Shown: positions 51,791 to 60,548 of the stretch, in pieces
How positions within the stretch are numbered: position 1 is the stretch's first letter
Layout of the letters: each line of letters begins with the position of its first letter
NCBI RefSeq assembly: GCF_018130695.1
Contig: NZ_JAFCJX010000028.1
Span: forward strand, 48,658-112,657
Source: Bradyrhizobium jicamae
GTDB taxonomy: Bacteria; Pseudomonadota; Alphaproteobacteria; Rhizobiales; Xanthobacteraceae
Length of the DNA: 64,000 nucleotides
Direction: 5' to 3'
Notes under the pieces: model-generated
Seen by the model: only the letters and a program-made list of their open reading frames with translations
Database searches by the model: none
What the model was told of the DNA's origin: nothing
Position numbers and translations under genes: made by a program

Positions 51791-52021
51791 ATGCGAACAC
51801 GCTGGCCCTGGATCTCCCTGCTGTTCTCGATCGCGGTCATCGTCAGCCCGCTCGGCCGCGAGGTCATTCACGGCGCCTTCCTCTCCGGCGAGCAGCTGTC
51901 GCGAAACATCGCCCAGCCGATCTTCTTCATCGGCTTGGCCATCCTCGTCCTGATCGCCGCGCTCGAATGGCTGGTCAGGGTTTTGATTTTCAGGCGCCGC
52001 GCCCGCGGCGCAACGACCTGA
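51791..52021 (+). CDS. Small two-span membrane protein in the pdh operon
   Basis: 76 aa starting MRTRWPWISLLFSIAVIVSP. Two hydrophobic segments (residues about 6-22 and 44-66) flank an extracytoplasmic loop, and a basic tail RRRARGATT follows. It starts 21 bp after pdhC and ends 18 bp before lpd, so it is part of the operon. Unnamed proteins of this type recur between pdhC and lpd in bradyrhizobia, by recollection. Function unknown. Confidence 0.7.
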   Translation: MRTRWPWISLLFSIAVIVSPLGREVIHGAFLSGEQLSRNIAQPIFFIGLAILVLIAALEWLVRVLIFRRRARGATT

Positions 52022-52038
52022 GTTGAACGGGAGCCACC

Positions 52039-53460
52039 ATGGCCGACACATCCTTCGACGTCATCATCATCGGCTCCGGCCCCGGCGGCTACGTCACCGC
52101 GATCCGCGCGGCGCAGCTCGGCTTCAAGACCGCGATCGTCGAGAAGAACTATCTCGGCGGCATCTGCCTGAACTGGGGCTGCATCCCGACCAAGGCGCTG
52201 CTGCGCTCGGCCGAGATCTACCATTACATGCAGCACGCCAAGGATTACGGCCTGTCGGCCGAGAAGGTCTCCTACGATCCGAAGGCCGTGGTGCAGCGCT
52301 CGCGCGGCGTGTCGAAGCGCCTCAATGACGGCGTCGGCTTCCTGATGAAGAAGAACAAGATCACGGTGATCTGGGGCGATGCGTCGATCGACGCGCCCGG
52401 CAAGATCACGGTGAAGAAATCCGCCGTCGAGGCGCCAAAGGGCGCGGCCGGCGAGGGCGCCTATACGGCAAAACACATCATCATCGCCACCGGCGCGCGG
52501 CCGCGCGTGCTGCCGGGGCTGGAGCCCGACAAGAAGCTGGTCTGGACCTATTTTGAAGCGATGGCGCCGGAGAAGATGCCGAAGTCGCTCTTGGTGGTCG
52601 GCTCCGGCGCGATCGGCATCGAGTTCGCCTCGTTCTTCCACACCATGGGCGCCGACGTCACCGTGGTCGAGGTGCTGCCGCAGGTGTTGCCGGTCGAAGA
52701 CGCCGAGATTTCGAAGCTCGCCCAGAAATCGTTCGAGAAACAGGGCATCAAGATCCTCACCAGCACCAAGGTGACGAAGCTCGAGAAGAAGAGCGACAGC
52801 GTGGTTGCGACGCTGGATGACGGCAAGGGCAAGACGCAGACCATCGAAGTCGATCGGGTGATTTCCGCGGTCGGCGTGGTCGGCAACATCGAAAACCTCG
52901 GCCTCGAAAAGCTCGGCGTGAAGACCGACCGCGGCTGCGTCGTGATCGACGGCTACGGCAAGACCAACATCCCCGGCATCTACGCGATCGGCGACGTCGC
53001 CGGTCCCCCGATGCTCGCGCACAAGGCCGAGCATGAGGGCGTGGTCTGCATCGAGGCGATCAAGGGCCTGCATCCGCATGCCATGGACAAGAACCTCATC
53101 CCGGGCTGCACCTACTGCCATCCGCAGGTGGCGTCCGTCGGTCTCACCGAAGCCAAGGCCAAGGAAGGGGGCCGCGAGATCCGCGTCGGCCGCTTCCCCT
53201 TCGTCGGCAACGGCAAGGCGATCGCGCTCGGCGAAGACCAGGGCCTGGTCAAGGTGATCTTCGACAAGAAGACCGGACAGCTGCTCGGCGCCCACATGAT
53301 CGGCGCCGAGGTCACCGAGCTGATCCAGGGCTATGTCGTCGCGATGAACCTGGAGACCACCGAAGAAGAGCTGATGCACACCGTGTTCCCGCATCCGACT
53401 TTGTCGGAGATGATGAAGGAAGCCGTGCTGGATGCTTACGGACGTGTGCTGAACATCTGA
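52039..53460 (+). CDS. lpdA: Dihydrolipoyl dehydrogenase (E3)
   Basis: 473 aa. FAD-dependent disulfide oxidoreductase that reoxidises lipoyl groups and makes NADH. FAD-binding VIIIGSGPGGYVTAIRAAQL near residue 9, redox-active Cys pair in GGICLNWGCIPTKALL, NAD-binding VVGSGAIGIEFASFFHTMGA, and C-terminal HTVFPHPTLSEMMKEAVLDA with the catalytic His. The internal segment VKKSAVEAPKGAAGEGAY is a small insertion near residue 125. Last gene of the pdh operon. Confidence 0.98.
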   Translation: MADTSFDVIIIGSGPGGYVTAIRAAQLGFKTAIVEKNYLGGICLNWGCIPTKALLRSAEIYHYMQHAKDYGLSAEKVSYDPKAVVQRSRGVSKRLNDGVGFLMKKNKITVIWGDASIDAPGKITVKKSAVEAPKGAAGEGAYTAKHIIIATGARPRVLPGLEPDKKLVWTYFEAMAPEKMPKSLLVVGSGAIGIEFASFFHTMGADVTVVEVLPQVLPVEDAEISKLAQKSFEKQGIKILTSTKVTKLEKKSDSVVATLDDGKGKTQTIEVDRVISAVGVVGNIENLGLEKLGVKTDRGCVVIDGYGKTNIPGIYAIGDVAGPPMLAHKAEHEGVVCIEAIKGLHPHAMDKNLIPGCTYCHPQVASVGLTEAKAKEGGREIRVGRFPFVGNGKAIALGEDQGLVKVIFDKKTGQLLGAHMIGAEVTELIQGYVVAMNLETTEEELMHTVFPHPTLSEMMKEAVLDAYGRVLNI

Positions 53461-53486
53461 TCCCCCAACAACACGAGAGCATAATC

Positions 53487-54728
53487 GTGAAAGACAACGA
53501 CAACCTCACCATCGAACGCCCGACCTTCGTCACCCATCTCGAATGCGCGATGGAGGGCGATCATTACCCGGCGGACCAGGTCCACAACCTCTCCAAGGCC
53601 GGCAAGCCGCTGCTGGTGCGCTACGACCTCGCGGGCGTGAAGAAGGCGCTCACCAAGGACGCGTTGGCGCAGCGCCCGGCCGACATGTGGCGCTATCGCG
53701 AGCTGCTGCCGGTGCGCAAATGCACGGACATCGTCAGCCTCGGTGAGGTGACGACGCCGCTGATCCGGCTGCCGAAACTCTCGCGAAAGCTCGGCGGCGG
53801 CGAGATCATCGTGAAGGACGAGGGGCGGCTGCCGACCGGCTCGTTCAAGGCGCGTGGCCTGGTGATGGCGGTGTCGATGGGCAAGGCGCTCGGCATCAAG
53901 CACATGGCGATGCCGACCAACGGCAATGCGGGTGCTGCGCTCGCGGCCTATGCGACGAGCTGCGGCATCAAGACCACGATCTTCTGCCCGGCGGATACAC
54001 CTGAAGTGAATGTCTCGGAGATCGAGCTGCAGGGCGCCACCGTCTATCGCGTCAACGGCTATATCGACGATTGCGGCAAGATCGTCGGCGAGGGGAAAGC
54101 AAAAGTCGGCTGGTTCGACACCTCGACGCTGAAGGAGCCGTATCGGATCGAGGGCAAGAAGACGATGGGGCTCGAGCTCGCAGAGCAGCTCGGCTGGGAC
54201 GTGCCCGACGTGATCTTCTATCCGACCGGCGGCGGCACCGGCCTGATCGGCATGTGGAAGGCCTTTGATGAGCTCGAGAAGATCGGCTTCATCGGCTCGA
54301 AGCGCCCGCGCATGGTCGCCGTCCAGGCCTCCGGCTGCGCGCCGATGGTGCGGGCCTATGACGCCGGCACCGAGCACGCCGCGCGCTGGGAGGACGCCCA
54401 CACCATTGCGTCGGGCATCCGCGTGCCGCAGGCGATCGGCGATTTCCTCATCCTGCGCGCGGTGCGCGAGAGCAAGGGCTTTGCCATCGCCGTCGACGAC
54501 GACAAGATCTCGGCCGCGCTGAACGAGGTCGCGCGCGAGGAGGGGCTGCTGCTGTGCCCCGAGGGCGCTGCGACCTACGCCGCCTACACGCAGAGCCTCG
54601 CCGACGGCCGCGTCAGCAAGACCGACCGCGTCATGCTGTTCAACTGCGCGACCGGATTGAAATACCCGCTGCCGCCGGTCACGCGGACGCTGGACCGGCA
54701 CAAGCCGATTGATTTTGCGCAATTCTGA
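53487..54728 (+). CDS. thrC: Threonine synthase
   Basis: 413 aa, GTG start. PLP enzyme converting O-phosphohomoserine to threonine. N-terminal FVTHLECAMEGDHYPADQVH is the partial zinc-ribbon-like leader of class II-like threonine synthases; the PLP Lys is in LPTGSFKARGLVMAVSMGKA, then PTNGNAGAALAAYATSCGIK and the phosphate loop YPTGGGTGLIGMWKAFDELE. Another member of the family, threonine dehydratase, is less likely given the leader. It lies 26 bp after lpd, so it may be read through from pdh. Confidence 0.9.
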   Translation: MKDNDNLTIERPTFVTHLECAMEGDHYPADQVHNLSKAGKPLLVRYDLAGVKKALTKDALAQRPADMWRYRELLPVRKCTDIVSLGEVTTPLIRLPKLSRKLGGGEIIVKDEGRLPTGSFKARGLVMAVSMGKALGIKHMAMPTNGNAGAALAAYATSCGIKTTIFCPADTPEVNVSEIELQGATVYRVNGYIDDCGKIVGEGKAKVGWFDTSTLKEPYRIEGKKTMGLELAEQLGWDVPDVIFYPTGGGTGLIGMWKAFDELEKIGFIGSKRPRMVAVQASGCAPMVRAYDAGTEHAARWEDAHTIASGIRVPQAIGDFLILRAVRESKGFAIAVDDDKISAALNEVAREEGLLLCPEGAATYAAYTQSLADGRVSKTDRVMLFNCATGLKYPLPPVTRTLDRHKPIDFAQF

Positions 54729-54804
54729 CGCATCATCCGAAGGGCCATCTGTCAAAGGGTGGCCCTTCAAGCTTATAGAACAAGAAAATATTTGGGAGAG
54801 CGTG

Positions 54805-55773
54805 ATGCGGAAGCTGCTTCTGGCCGTGCTGGCGATGGTTACATTCACCGGAGCGGCGCCAGCACAAACCTATCCGACGCATCCCATCACCATCATCGTA
54901 CCCTTTGCCGCCGGCGGGCCGTCGGACGCGATGGCGCGCATCCTCGGCGAGCGCATGAAGCAGTCGCTCGGCGAGGTGTTTGTGATCGAGAACGTCACCG
55001 GCGCAGGCGGCTCGATCGGCGTCGGCCGCGCGGTGCGTTCGCCGCCTGACGGCTACACCGTCTCGTTCGGCCATCTCGGCACCCATGTGGCGAACGGTGC
55101 GATCTACAAGCTCGGCTACGATCTCGTCGCCGATCTCGAGCCGGTGGTGCTGCTGCCGAGCAATCCGATGATCATCGTCTCGAAGAACGCGGTGCCGGCA
55201 AAGTCGCTGAAGGAGCTGCTGGACTGGCTGAAGTCGCGCCCGTCGCCACCGACCGCGGGCACTGCGGGCGCCGGTTCAGGCAGCCACATCGCCGGGCTCT
55301 ACTTCGAAAATGTCTCCGGCGTGAAGCTGCAATACGTGCCGTATCGCGGCACCGGTCCGGCGCTGAACGATCTCGTCGCCGGGCAAATCGACATCATCGT
55401 CGACCAGACCTCGAACTCGATCAACCAGGTCCGCGCCGGCAACATCCGCGCCTACGCCGTCAGCGACGACAAGCGCGTCGAGACCGCGCCCGACGTGCCG
55501 ACCGTGGATGAAGCGGGCCTGCCGGGCTTCCACATGACGCTGTGGTCCGGCCTCTGGGTGCCCAAGGGCACGCCGAAGGATATCGTCACCAAGCTCAATG
55601 CCGCCGCCGTCGAGGCGCTGAACGATCCCGCCGTGAAGAAGCAGTTCGAAAACCTCGGCCTGCAGATGCCGCCCAAGGACAGACTGACCCCGCAAGCACT
55701 CGGCGATTGGCAGAAGGCCGAGATCGCAAAATGGTGGCCGATGATCAAGGCGGCGAATGTGAAGGTGGATTGA
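54805..55773 (+). CDS. Tripartite tricarboxylate transporter substrate-binding protein (TctC/Bug type)
   Basis: 322 aa from MRKLLLAVLAMVTFTGAAPA with GGGAGAG upstream. Residues 1-21 are a Sec signal. The Bug fold follows with PITIIVPFAAGGPSDAMARI, VIENVTGAGGSIGVGRAV, GTAGAGSGSHIAGLYFENVS and VPYRGTGPALNDLVAGQIDI. Such proteins bind small carboxylates. No TctA/TctB membrane genes are adjacent, so it is an orphan, as is common for this family. Confidence 0.94.
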   Translation: MRKLLLAVLAMVTFTGAAPAQTYPTHPITIIVPFAAGGPSDAMARILGERMKQSLGEVFVIENVTGAGGSIGVGRAVRSPPDGYTVSFGHLGTHVANGAIYKLGYDLVADLEPVVLLPSNPMIIVSKNAVPAKSLKELLDWLKSRPSPPTAGTAGAGSGSHIAGLYFENVSGVKLQYVPYRGTGPALNDLVAGQIDIIVDQTSNSINQVRAGNIRAYAVSDDKRVETAPDVPTVDEAGLPGFHMTLWSGLWVPKGTPKDIVTKLNAAAVEALNDPAVKKQFENLGLQMPPKDRLTPQALGDWQKAEIAKWWPMIKAANVKVD

Positions 55774-55780
55774 GCCACAC

Positions 55781-55903
55781 CGTCGTCCTGGCGAAAGCCA
55801 GGACGCATTACCACAAATGCCAATTGTTGCACGGCGTTGGGGCCACGATCCCTTCACAACGGGGCTCGGTGGTAATGGGTCCTGGCTTTCGCCAGGACGA
55901 CGA
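55781..55903. repeat. MITE-like inverted-repeat element, copy B
   Basis: About 123 bp with near-perfect terminal inverted repeats CGTCGTCCTGGCGAAAGCCA / TGGCTTTCGCCAGGACGACG. The interior is the reverse complement of copy A at 5732-5846 (CATTACCACCGAG...GTGGCCCCAACG). Its end lies 4 bp from the minus-strand stop of the transglycosylase gene. Confidence 0.85.
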
Positions 55904-55906
55904 TCA

Positions 55907-58183
55907 CTACTGCGACGGCACCGCGGCGGCAGCCGCCGGCAACAGCGCGTCGCTTACCTGCGGCTCGACGCGGTCGCCGCTCTTTGCCACCACCGTCGCA
56001 TCGTCGCCGCCGAACCGCGCGCGATAGACCAGCAAATTCTCCATCACGCGCTGCACGTAGTTGCGGGTTTCCGACAGCGGGATGCGTTCGACCCAGTCGA
56101 CGGGGTCGACGTTGGGATCCCTGGGGTCGCCATAGGCCTTGATCCAATCGCGCACCCGGCCGCGGCCGGCGTTGTAGCCGGCGAAGGTCATGATGTGGTT
56201 GCCGCGATATTCGGCGAGCAGCGCGCTGAGCTCGGCGGCGCCCATCTGGGTGTTGTAGACGGGATCCCTGACCATCTTGTCCCAGTCGTAGCTGACCTTG
56301 AAACGCTTGGCGGTGTCGCGGCCGGCCTCCGGCGTCACCTGCATCAGGCCGACGGCGTTGGCGGCGGACTTGTCGCGCTGGTCGAATGCGCTCTCGGTGC
56401 GCGCGATCGAATAGGTCATGCTGCGGCCGATGTCGGGCGCGATCGGCGTGTGCCTGGGGATTCCGATGGTCGGGAAGGCGTAGGTGTCGAGCGCAAGGCC
56501 GCGGGCGAGCGCGATCTTGCCGATCTGCAGCATCGCCTTCGCATCATTGCGGCGGCCGGTCAGCTCGCCGAGCGATTGCAGCACCGCGACATTGTTGCTT
56601 TCGCCGGCGAGGTCGGCGGCGAAATACAGCACGACGTCGGGCTCGCCGATTTCGTACAACATGTCGGCGGCGCGGACGCGCTCGTCGGCCGGCATCGCCG
56701 TCGTGTCGGCGGATGCGAGCATCGGCGAGGGCGCACGCAGCTCGATGCCGTCGATGCCGAGTTTCGCGCGCGCCAGCTGCCCGTAATAGGCGGTCGGATA
56801 GCGCGCCGCCTTGCGGAAGCCGGCCTGCATCGCCGCGCCATTGCCGAGCGCTTCCGCTGCACGGGCCTGCCAATAGGCGGCGCGCGACAGCACGGTCGGG
56901 TTGGTCTGGCCCTCGTCGATGCGGGCGAAATGCGCCGCCGCCGCCTTGGCGTCGTCGAGATAGCGCAGCGCGATCCAGCCGCACATGAAATGCAGGTCGG
57001 AGCGGTAATACTCATTGTCGGGCAGCGCCGCCGGACGGATCACGTCATAGGCGGTCTGGAACTTGCCCTGGTCCATCAGCTTGCGCGCCAGCGAGCGCCG
57101 CTCGCGCCACCATTGGTCGGTGTCCTGCTGGTCCATGGTCGCGGGATCGGCCGCGATCGTCACGCGGGCCGCGTCGTCGATCCTGTTCTGTGCGACCAGG
57201 TACTGGATTCGGCACAGCGTGTAGCCGAGGTCGCCGCGCATCTCCGTCGCGACGTCGTCGAGCGCGCTCTGCGCCTTCGACGACTCGCCGCGGACGGCGC
57301 CGCAAGCCTTCACGATCGCCACTGCGTCGCTGCCAATATGCTGCGCGGCGCGCCTGGCGCCCACGAGATCCTTGGCGCCGATGCGGCGGTCCATCCGCGC
57401 GCGATGGTCGTCGCTGGTCAGGAGATCGCGGAAGGCGTCATAGGCGTCGCTCTCGGTCTTCTCGGAGAGTTCCTCGGAGCGCCAGACCTCTCGCACCAAC
57501 AACGTGGCGCGCTCGCGGTCGCCCTCGGCAAGCAGCACGCGGGCCAGCGCGAACTTGCCCTTTAGGCTGGTCGGCCGGTCGGCGGTGAAGGCGTGCACCT
57601 TGGCAGCATCGGCGCGCTCCTGCCACAGCCGGGCCTCGGCGCGGCGGCGCAGCATCGGAATGCTCGGCCAGTCCGGATTGGCCGCGATGAAGGCGGCATA
57701 GCGGTTGAAGCTCGCGTCGCTCTCGGAATGGCGCAGCATGTACCACTCGACGAGCTTTTGCCCGACGGGGTCTGATATCTTCGCCCTGATATCGTTGGCG
57801 TCGCTGTTCTTGCCCTTGCGCGCGGCCAGGATCGCATCGCGGACCAGCGCGAGATCGCCGGTGAGCTGCGGCTTGCCTGAGTCCTCGGACTTTGCCTCGT
57901 CGGATTTGTCCTTCTTCGCTTTCGCGGATTTGCGCTCTTCGCCGCGCTTGGCGTGCTTGCGCTTGCCCGCGGCTGCGCTGTGCGAATGGCGCGCTTCCTT
58001 CTTGGCGTCCGTGGTCTTCTTGCCAGCGTCGCTACTCTTCTTGCCGGCGTCAGCGCTCTTCTTGCCGGCGTCCTGGGTCTTTTTGGCCTGGTGATGGCTG
58101 GGCTTGGCCAGCGCACTGGTTGAGATGAGCGCAAGCGCAGTCATGGCTGCGAAACACGCCAGCGGACGTCGGCACCGGTTCAT
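55907..58183 (-). CDS. Slt-type soluble lytic murein transglycosylase
   Basis: 758 aa. Residues 1-26 are a signal peptide. Residues about 32-110 are low-complexity Lys/Ala/Asp/Ser repeats (KKSADAGKKSSDAGKKTTDA and RHSHSAAAGKRKHAKRGEER). Then follow a long superhelical region of TPR-like helices and a C-terminal SLT domain with the catalytic Glu in IARTESAFDQRDKSAANAVG, LMQVTPEAGRDTAK, and MTFAGYNAGRGRVRDWIKAY. It cleaves peptidoglycan with 1,6-anhydro product. The Lys-rich segment may bind the wall or nucleic acid; that is a guess. Confidence 0.94.
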   Translation of the reverse strand: MNRCRRPLACFAAMTALALISTSALAKPSHHQAKKTQDAGKKSADAGKKSSDAGKKTTDAKKEARHSHSAAAGKRKHAKRGEERKSAKAKKDKSDEAKSEDSGKPQLTGDLALVRDAILAARKGKNSDANDIRAKISDPVGQKLVEWYMLRHSESDASFNRYAAFIAANPDWPSIPMLRRRAEARLWQERADAAKVHAFTADRPTSLKGKFALARVLLAEGDRERATLLVREVWRSEELSEKTESDAYDAFRDLLTSDDHRARMDRRIGAKDLVGARRAAQHIGSDAVAIVKACGAVRGESSKAQSALDDVATEMRGDLGYTLCRIQYLVAQNRIDDAARVTIAADPATMDQQDTDQWWRERRSLARKLMDQGKFQTAYDVIRPAALPDNEYYRSDLHFMCGWIALRYLDDAKAAAAHFARIDEGQTNPTVLSRAAYWQARAAEALGNGAAMQAGFRKAARYPTAYYGQLARAKLGIDGIELRAPSPMLASADTTAMPADERVRAADMLYEIGEPDVVLYFAADLAGESNNVAVLQSLGELTGRRNDAKAMLQIGKIALARGLALDTYAFPTIGIPRHTPIAPDIGRSMTYSIARTESAFDQRDKSAANAVGLMQVTPEAGRDTAKRFKVSYDWDKMVRDPVYNTQMGAAELSALLAEYRGNHIMTFAGYNAGRGRVRDWIKAYGDPRDPNVDPVDWVERIPLSETRNYVQRVMENLLVYRARFGGDDATVVAKSGDRVEPQVSDALLPAAAAAVPSQ

Positions 58184-58429
58184 TCCGTGGTCCCCCTGCG
58201 AAAACCATCAGGCAGAATCAAAATCACATCACGCGGCACAACGGGCCGCGACTATCCCAATCCCCGATTCACAAATCGTTAACGCGGTGCAACTCAACAG
58301 GGAAACATGGCGAAAGCTGGAATTTGGGCGGGAACCCGGCCCCGGTGAAATACCGGCTGGGTTCCGTTGCGTGACCACGGGTCACAGAGACCGGTGATCA
58401 GTTTGTAGCCCGCATTGCGCGCTACAAGA

Positions 58430-59776
58430 TCAGCGTCGGCCGCTGAGCACGCGGTCGACCATCTCGCCGCAAAGCCCGAGATAATTGGCGGGATCGCAAT
58501 GCCTGCGAATGGCCTCGCGGCCGCCGAGCGCATCCACGATCTCCGGCACGCCGGACAAGATATCGGCAAGATCGCCGCCACCTTCGATCGCCTTGCGGCA
58601 GGAATCGTAGACGACGTCATGCGCATGCTGCCGGCCGAGTTTTGGCGCCGCCGCCATCATCACGGCTTCGGCGACGATCAGCCCGTGCGTCAGGTCGAGA
58701 TTCTCGCGCATGCGTTTCTCGTGTACGACGAGCCCCGCCAGCATGAATTTCGCGTTCGCGAGCGAGGACGCCGTCAGCAGAAAACTCTCCGGCAGCGACA
58801 CCCATTCCAGATGCCACGGACCGGTGGCGCGCTCGAAATCATGGATCATGCCGTCGAGCATGGTGGCGACGTGCTGGCGTACGGCTTTCGCTGCCGCGAG
58901 CATCAGCTCGCTGGAGATCGGGTTGCGCTTCTGCGGCATGGTCGAGGAGGCGCCACGGCCGGGCAAGAAGGGCTCGGACAGCTCGCCGAATTCGGTGGCG
59001 CACATCAGCATCACGTCGGTCGCGATCTTGCCGAGCGTGCCCGTGATCAGGCCGAGCAGGCTCACCGCTTCGGCAATGCCGTCGCGCGCGACATGCCAGG
59101 TGATCGAAGGCTGGTTGAGACCAAGCTCCTCGCAGAACAGCCGCTGCATCTCGAGGCCGCCGTCGCCGACCGAGGCGAGCGTGCCGGCGGCGCCGGAGAA
59201 TTCGCCGAGCAGGACACGCGGCCGCGCTTGCTCGACCCGCTCGATATGGCGATCGATCGACGACAGCCAGACCGCAACCTTGTAGCCGAAGGTGACAGGC
59301 AGGGCCTGCTGCAGATGCGTGCGCCCGGCCATCGGCGTGTCGCGATGCTTCCTCGCAAGACCCGCGAGGATGCCGCGCAGCTCCTTCAGGTCGCGCGCGA
59401 CGATGTCGAGCGCGGCGCGGATCTGCAGCACGTTGGCGGTGTCCATGATGTCCTGCGTGGTGGCGCCCCAGTGCACATAGCGGCCGGCGTCGCCGGCGGC
59501 CTTCGACAGCTGATGGACGAGGGGGAGGATCGGATAGCCGACGATCTCGGTCTCCCGGCGCAACGCCTCGTAGTCGATCGTGATGCTGCGCGCGGCGGCG
59601 TCGATCGTAACAGCCGCATCCTTCGGCACCACGCCGGCGCGCGCCTGCGCCCGGGCCAGCGCCGCCTCGGTCTCCAGATAGCGGCCGACCAGGGCTTCAT
59701 CTGAAAACACCGCGCGCATCTCGGCAGTGCCGAACATGTCGCGGAACAGGGCCGAATCGAACACGGTGCTCGCCAT
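58430..59776 (-). CDS. Fumarase/aspartase-superfamily lyase (3-carboxy-muconate cycloisomerase- or adenylosuccinate lyase-like)
   Basis: 448 aa. Signature ASSTMPQKRNPISSELMLAA near residue 270, the His-containing HWGATTQDIMDTANVLQIRA near 102, and GRTHLQQALPVTFGYKVAVW. The overall pattern (FDSALFRDMFGTAEMRAVFS at the start) is closest to PcaB and related bacterial lyases. Without pca genes nearby and with no search, I leave the substrate open. Divergent from the truncated SMP-30 gene, about 110 bp between starts. The 245 bp before the transglycosylase gene hold no gene. Confidence 0.88.
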   Translation of the reverse strand: MASTVFDSALFRDMFGTAEMRAVFSDEALVGRYLETEAALARAQARAGVVPKDAAVTIDAAARSITIDYEALRRETEIVGYPILPLVHQLSKAAGDAGRYVHWGATTQDIMDTANVLQIRAALDIVARDLKELRGILAGLARKHRDTPMAGRTHLQQALPVTFGYKVAVWLSSIDRHIERVEQARPRVLLGEFSGAAGTLASVGDGGLEMQRLFCEELGLNQPSITWHVARDGIAEAVSLLGLITGTLGKIATDVMLMCATEFGELSEPFLPGRGASSTMPQKRNPISSELMLAAAKAVRQHVATMLDGMIHDFERATGPWHLEWVSLPESFLLTASSLANAKFMLAGLVVHEKRMRENLDLTHGLIVAEAVMMAAAPKLGRQHAHDVVYDSCRKAIEGGGDLADILSGVPEIVDALGGREAIRRHCDPANYLGLCGEMVDRVLSGRR

Positions 59777-59888
59777 GGGATTTCCTCTTGATTATGCTCG
59801 TACCCAGTTTAGGCGGACCCGCGCGGATGTCACTGATCGATCACTCGATTCGCGCCATCGCCGGGAAGCGCGCAATCACGGCTGCGGC

Positions 59889-60440
59889 ATGACTGAGCTC
59901 AAGACCATCCACGACGGCGGCCGCTATTTCGAGGCGCCGCGATGGCACGACGGCCGCCTCTGGTTCGTCGACTGCATGGCGCGCACGCTGCTCAGCGTCA
60001 GCCTGGACGGTGAACTGCAAACGCACACGTCGGTGCCCGACGACACGCCCTGCGGTCTCGGCGTGCTGCCGAACGGCGACATCATCGTGCTGACGATGTT
60101 CAAGAAGAAATTGCTGCGGTTCTCCGACGGCAAGCTGTCGCCCTACGCCGACCTGTCGCAGATCGCGACCGGCACGATCGACGACATGATCGTCGACGGG
60201 CAGGGCCGTGCCTATGTCGGCGATCTCGGCTTCAACCTGCCACCGCCGGAGGGCCGCGGCGCGGTCGGACGGATCATTCTGGTGCTGCCCGACGGCACGA
60301 TGCGCGTGGTCGCAGACGGCCTGCGCTTCCCCAACGGCATCGCGATCTCGGAAGACCACGCGCGGCTCGCCGTCGCCGAGATGGATGGCGCTGGTCTCGC
60401 CGACTACGACATATTAGCCGACGGCAGCCCGCGCTTCTGA
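59889..60440 (+). pseudogene. C-terminally truncated SMP-30/gluconolactonase-family gene
   Basis: 183 aa from MTELKTIHDGGRYFEAPRWH. SMP-30 blades are clear: GLGVLPNGDIIVLTMFKKKL, DDMIVDGQGRAYVGDLGFNL and DGLRFPNGIAISEDHARLAV. Full family members are about 290-300 aa, so roughly the last 110 residues, including at least one metal-binding Asp and the final blades, are missing. The frame ends at SPRF and a TGA, where base composition changes to the low-GC segment that follows. It could still be translated, but a functional propeller is unlikely. The truncation marks an insertion or rearrangement border. Confidence 0.7.
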
Positions 60441-60548
60441 CAATCCCCGCATCGGTCGCGCAGATGCGATATTGCGAACTTGTACTCAAAGACTTGAGAC
60501 GGCCACTACGCCTCCGATGGCGGCATGAGCCTGAATTTCCCGAAAAAG

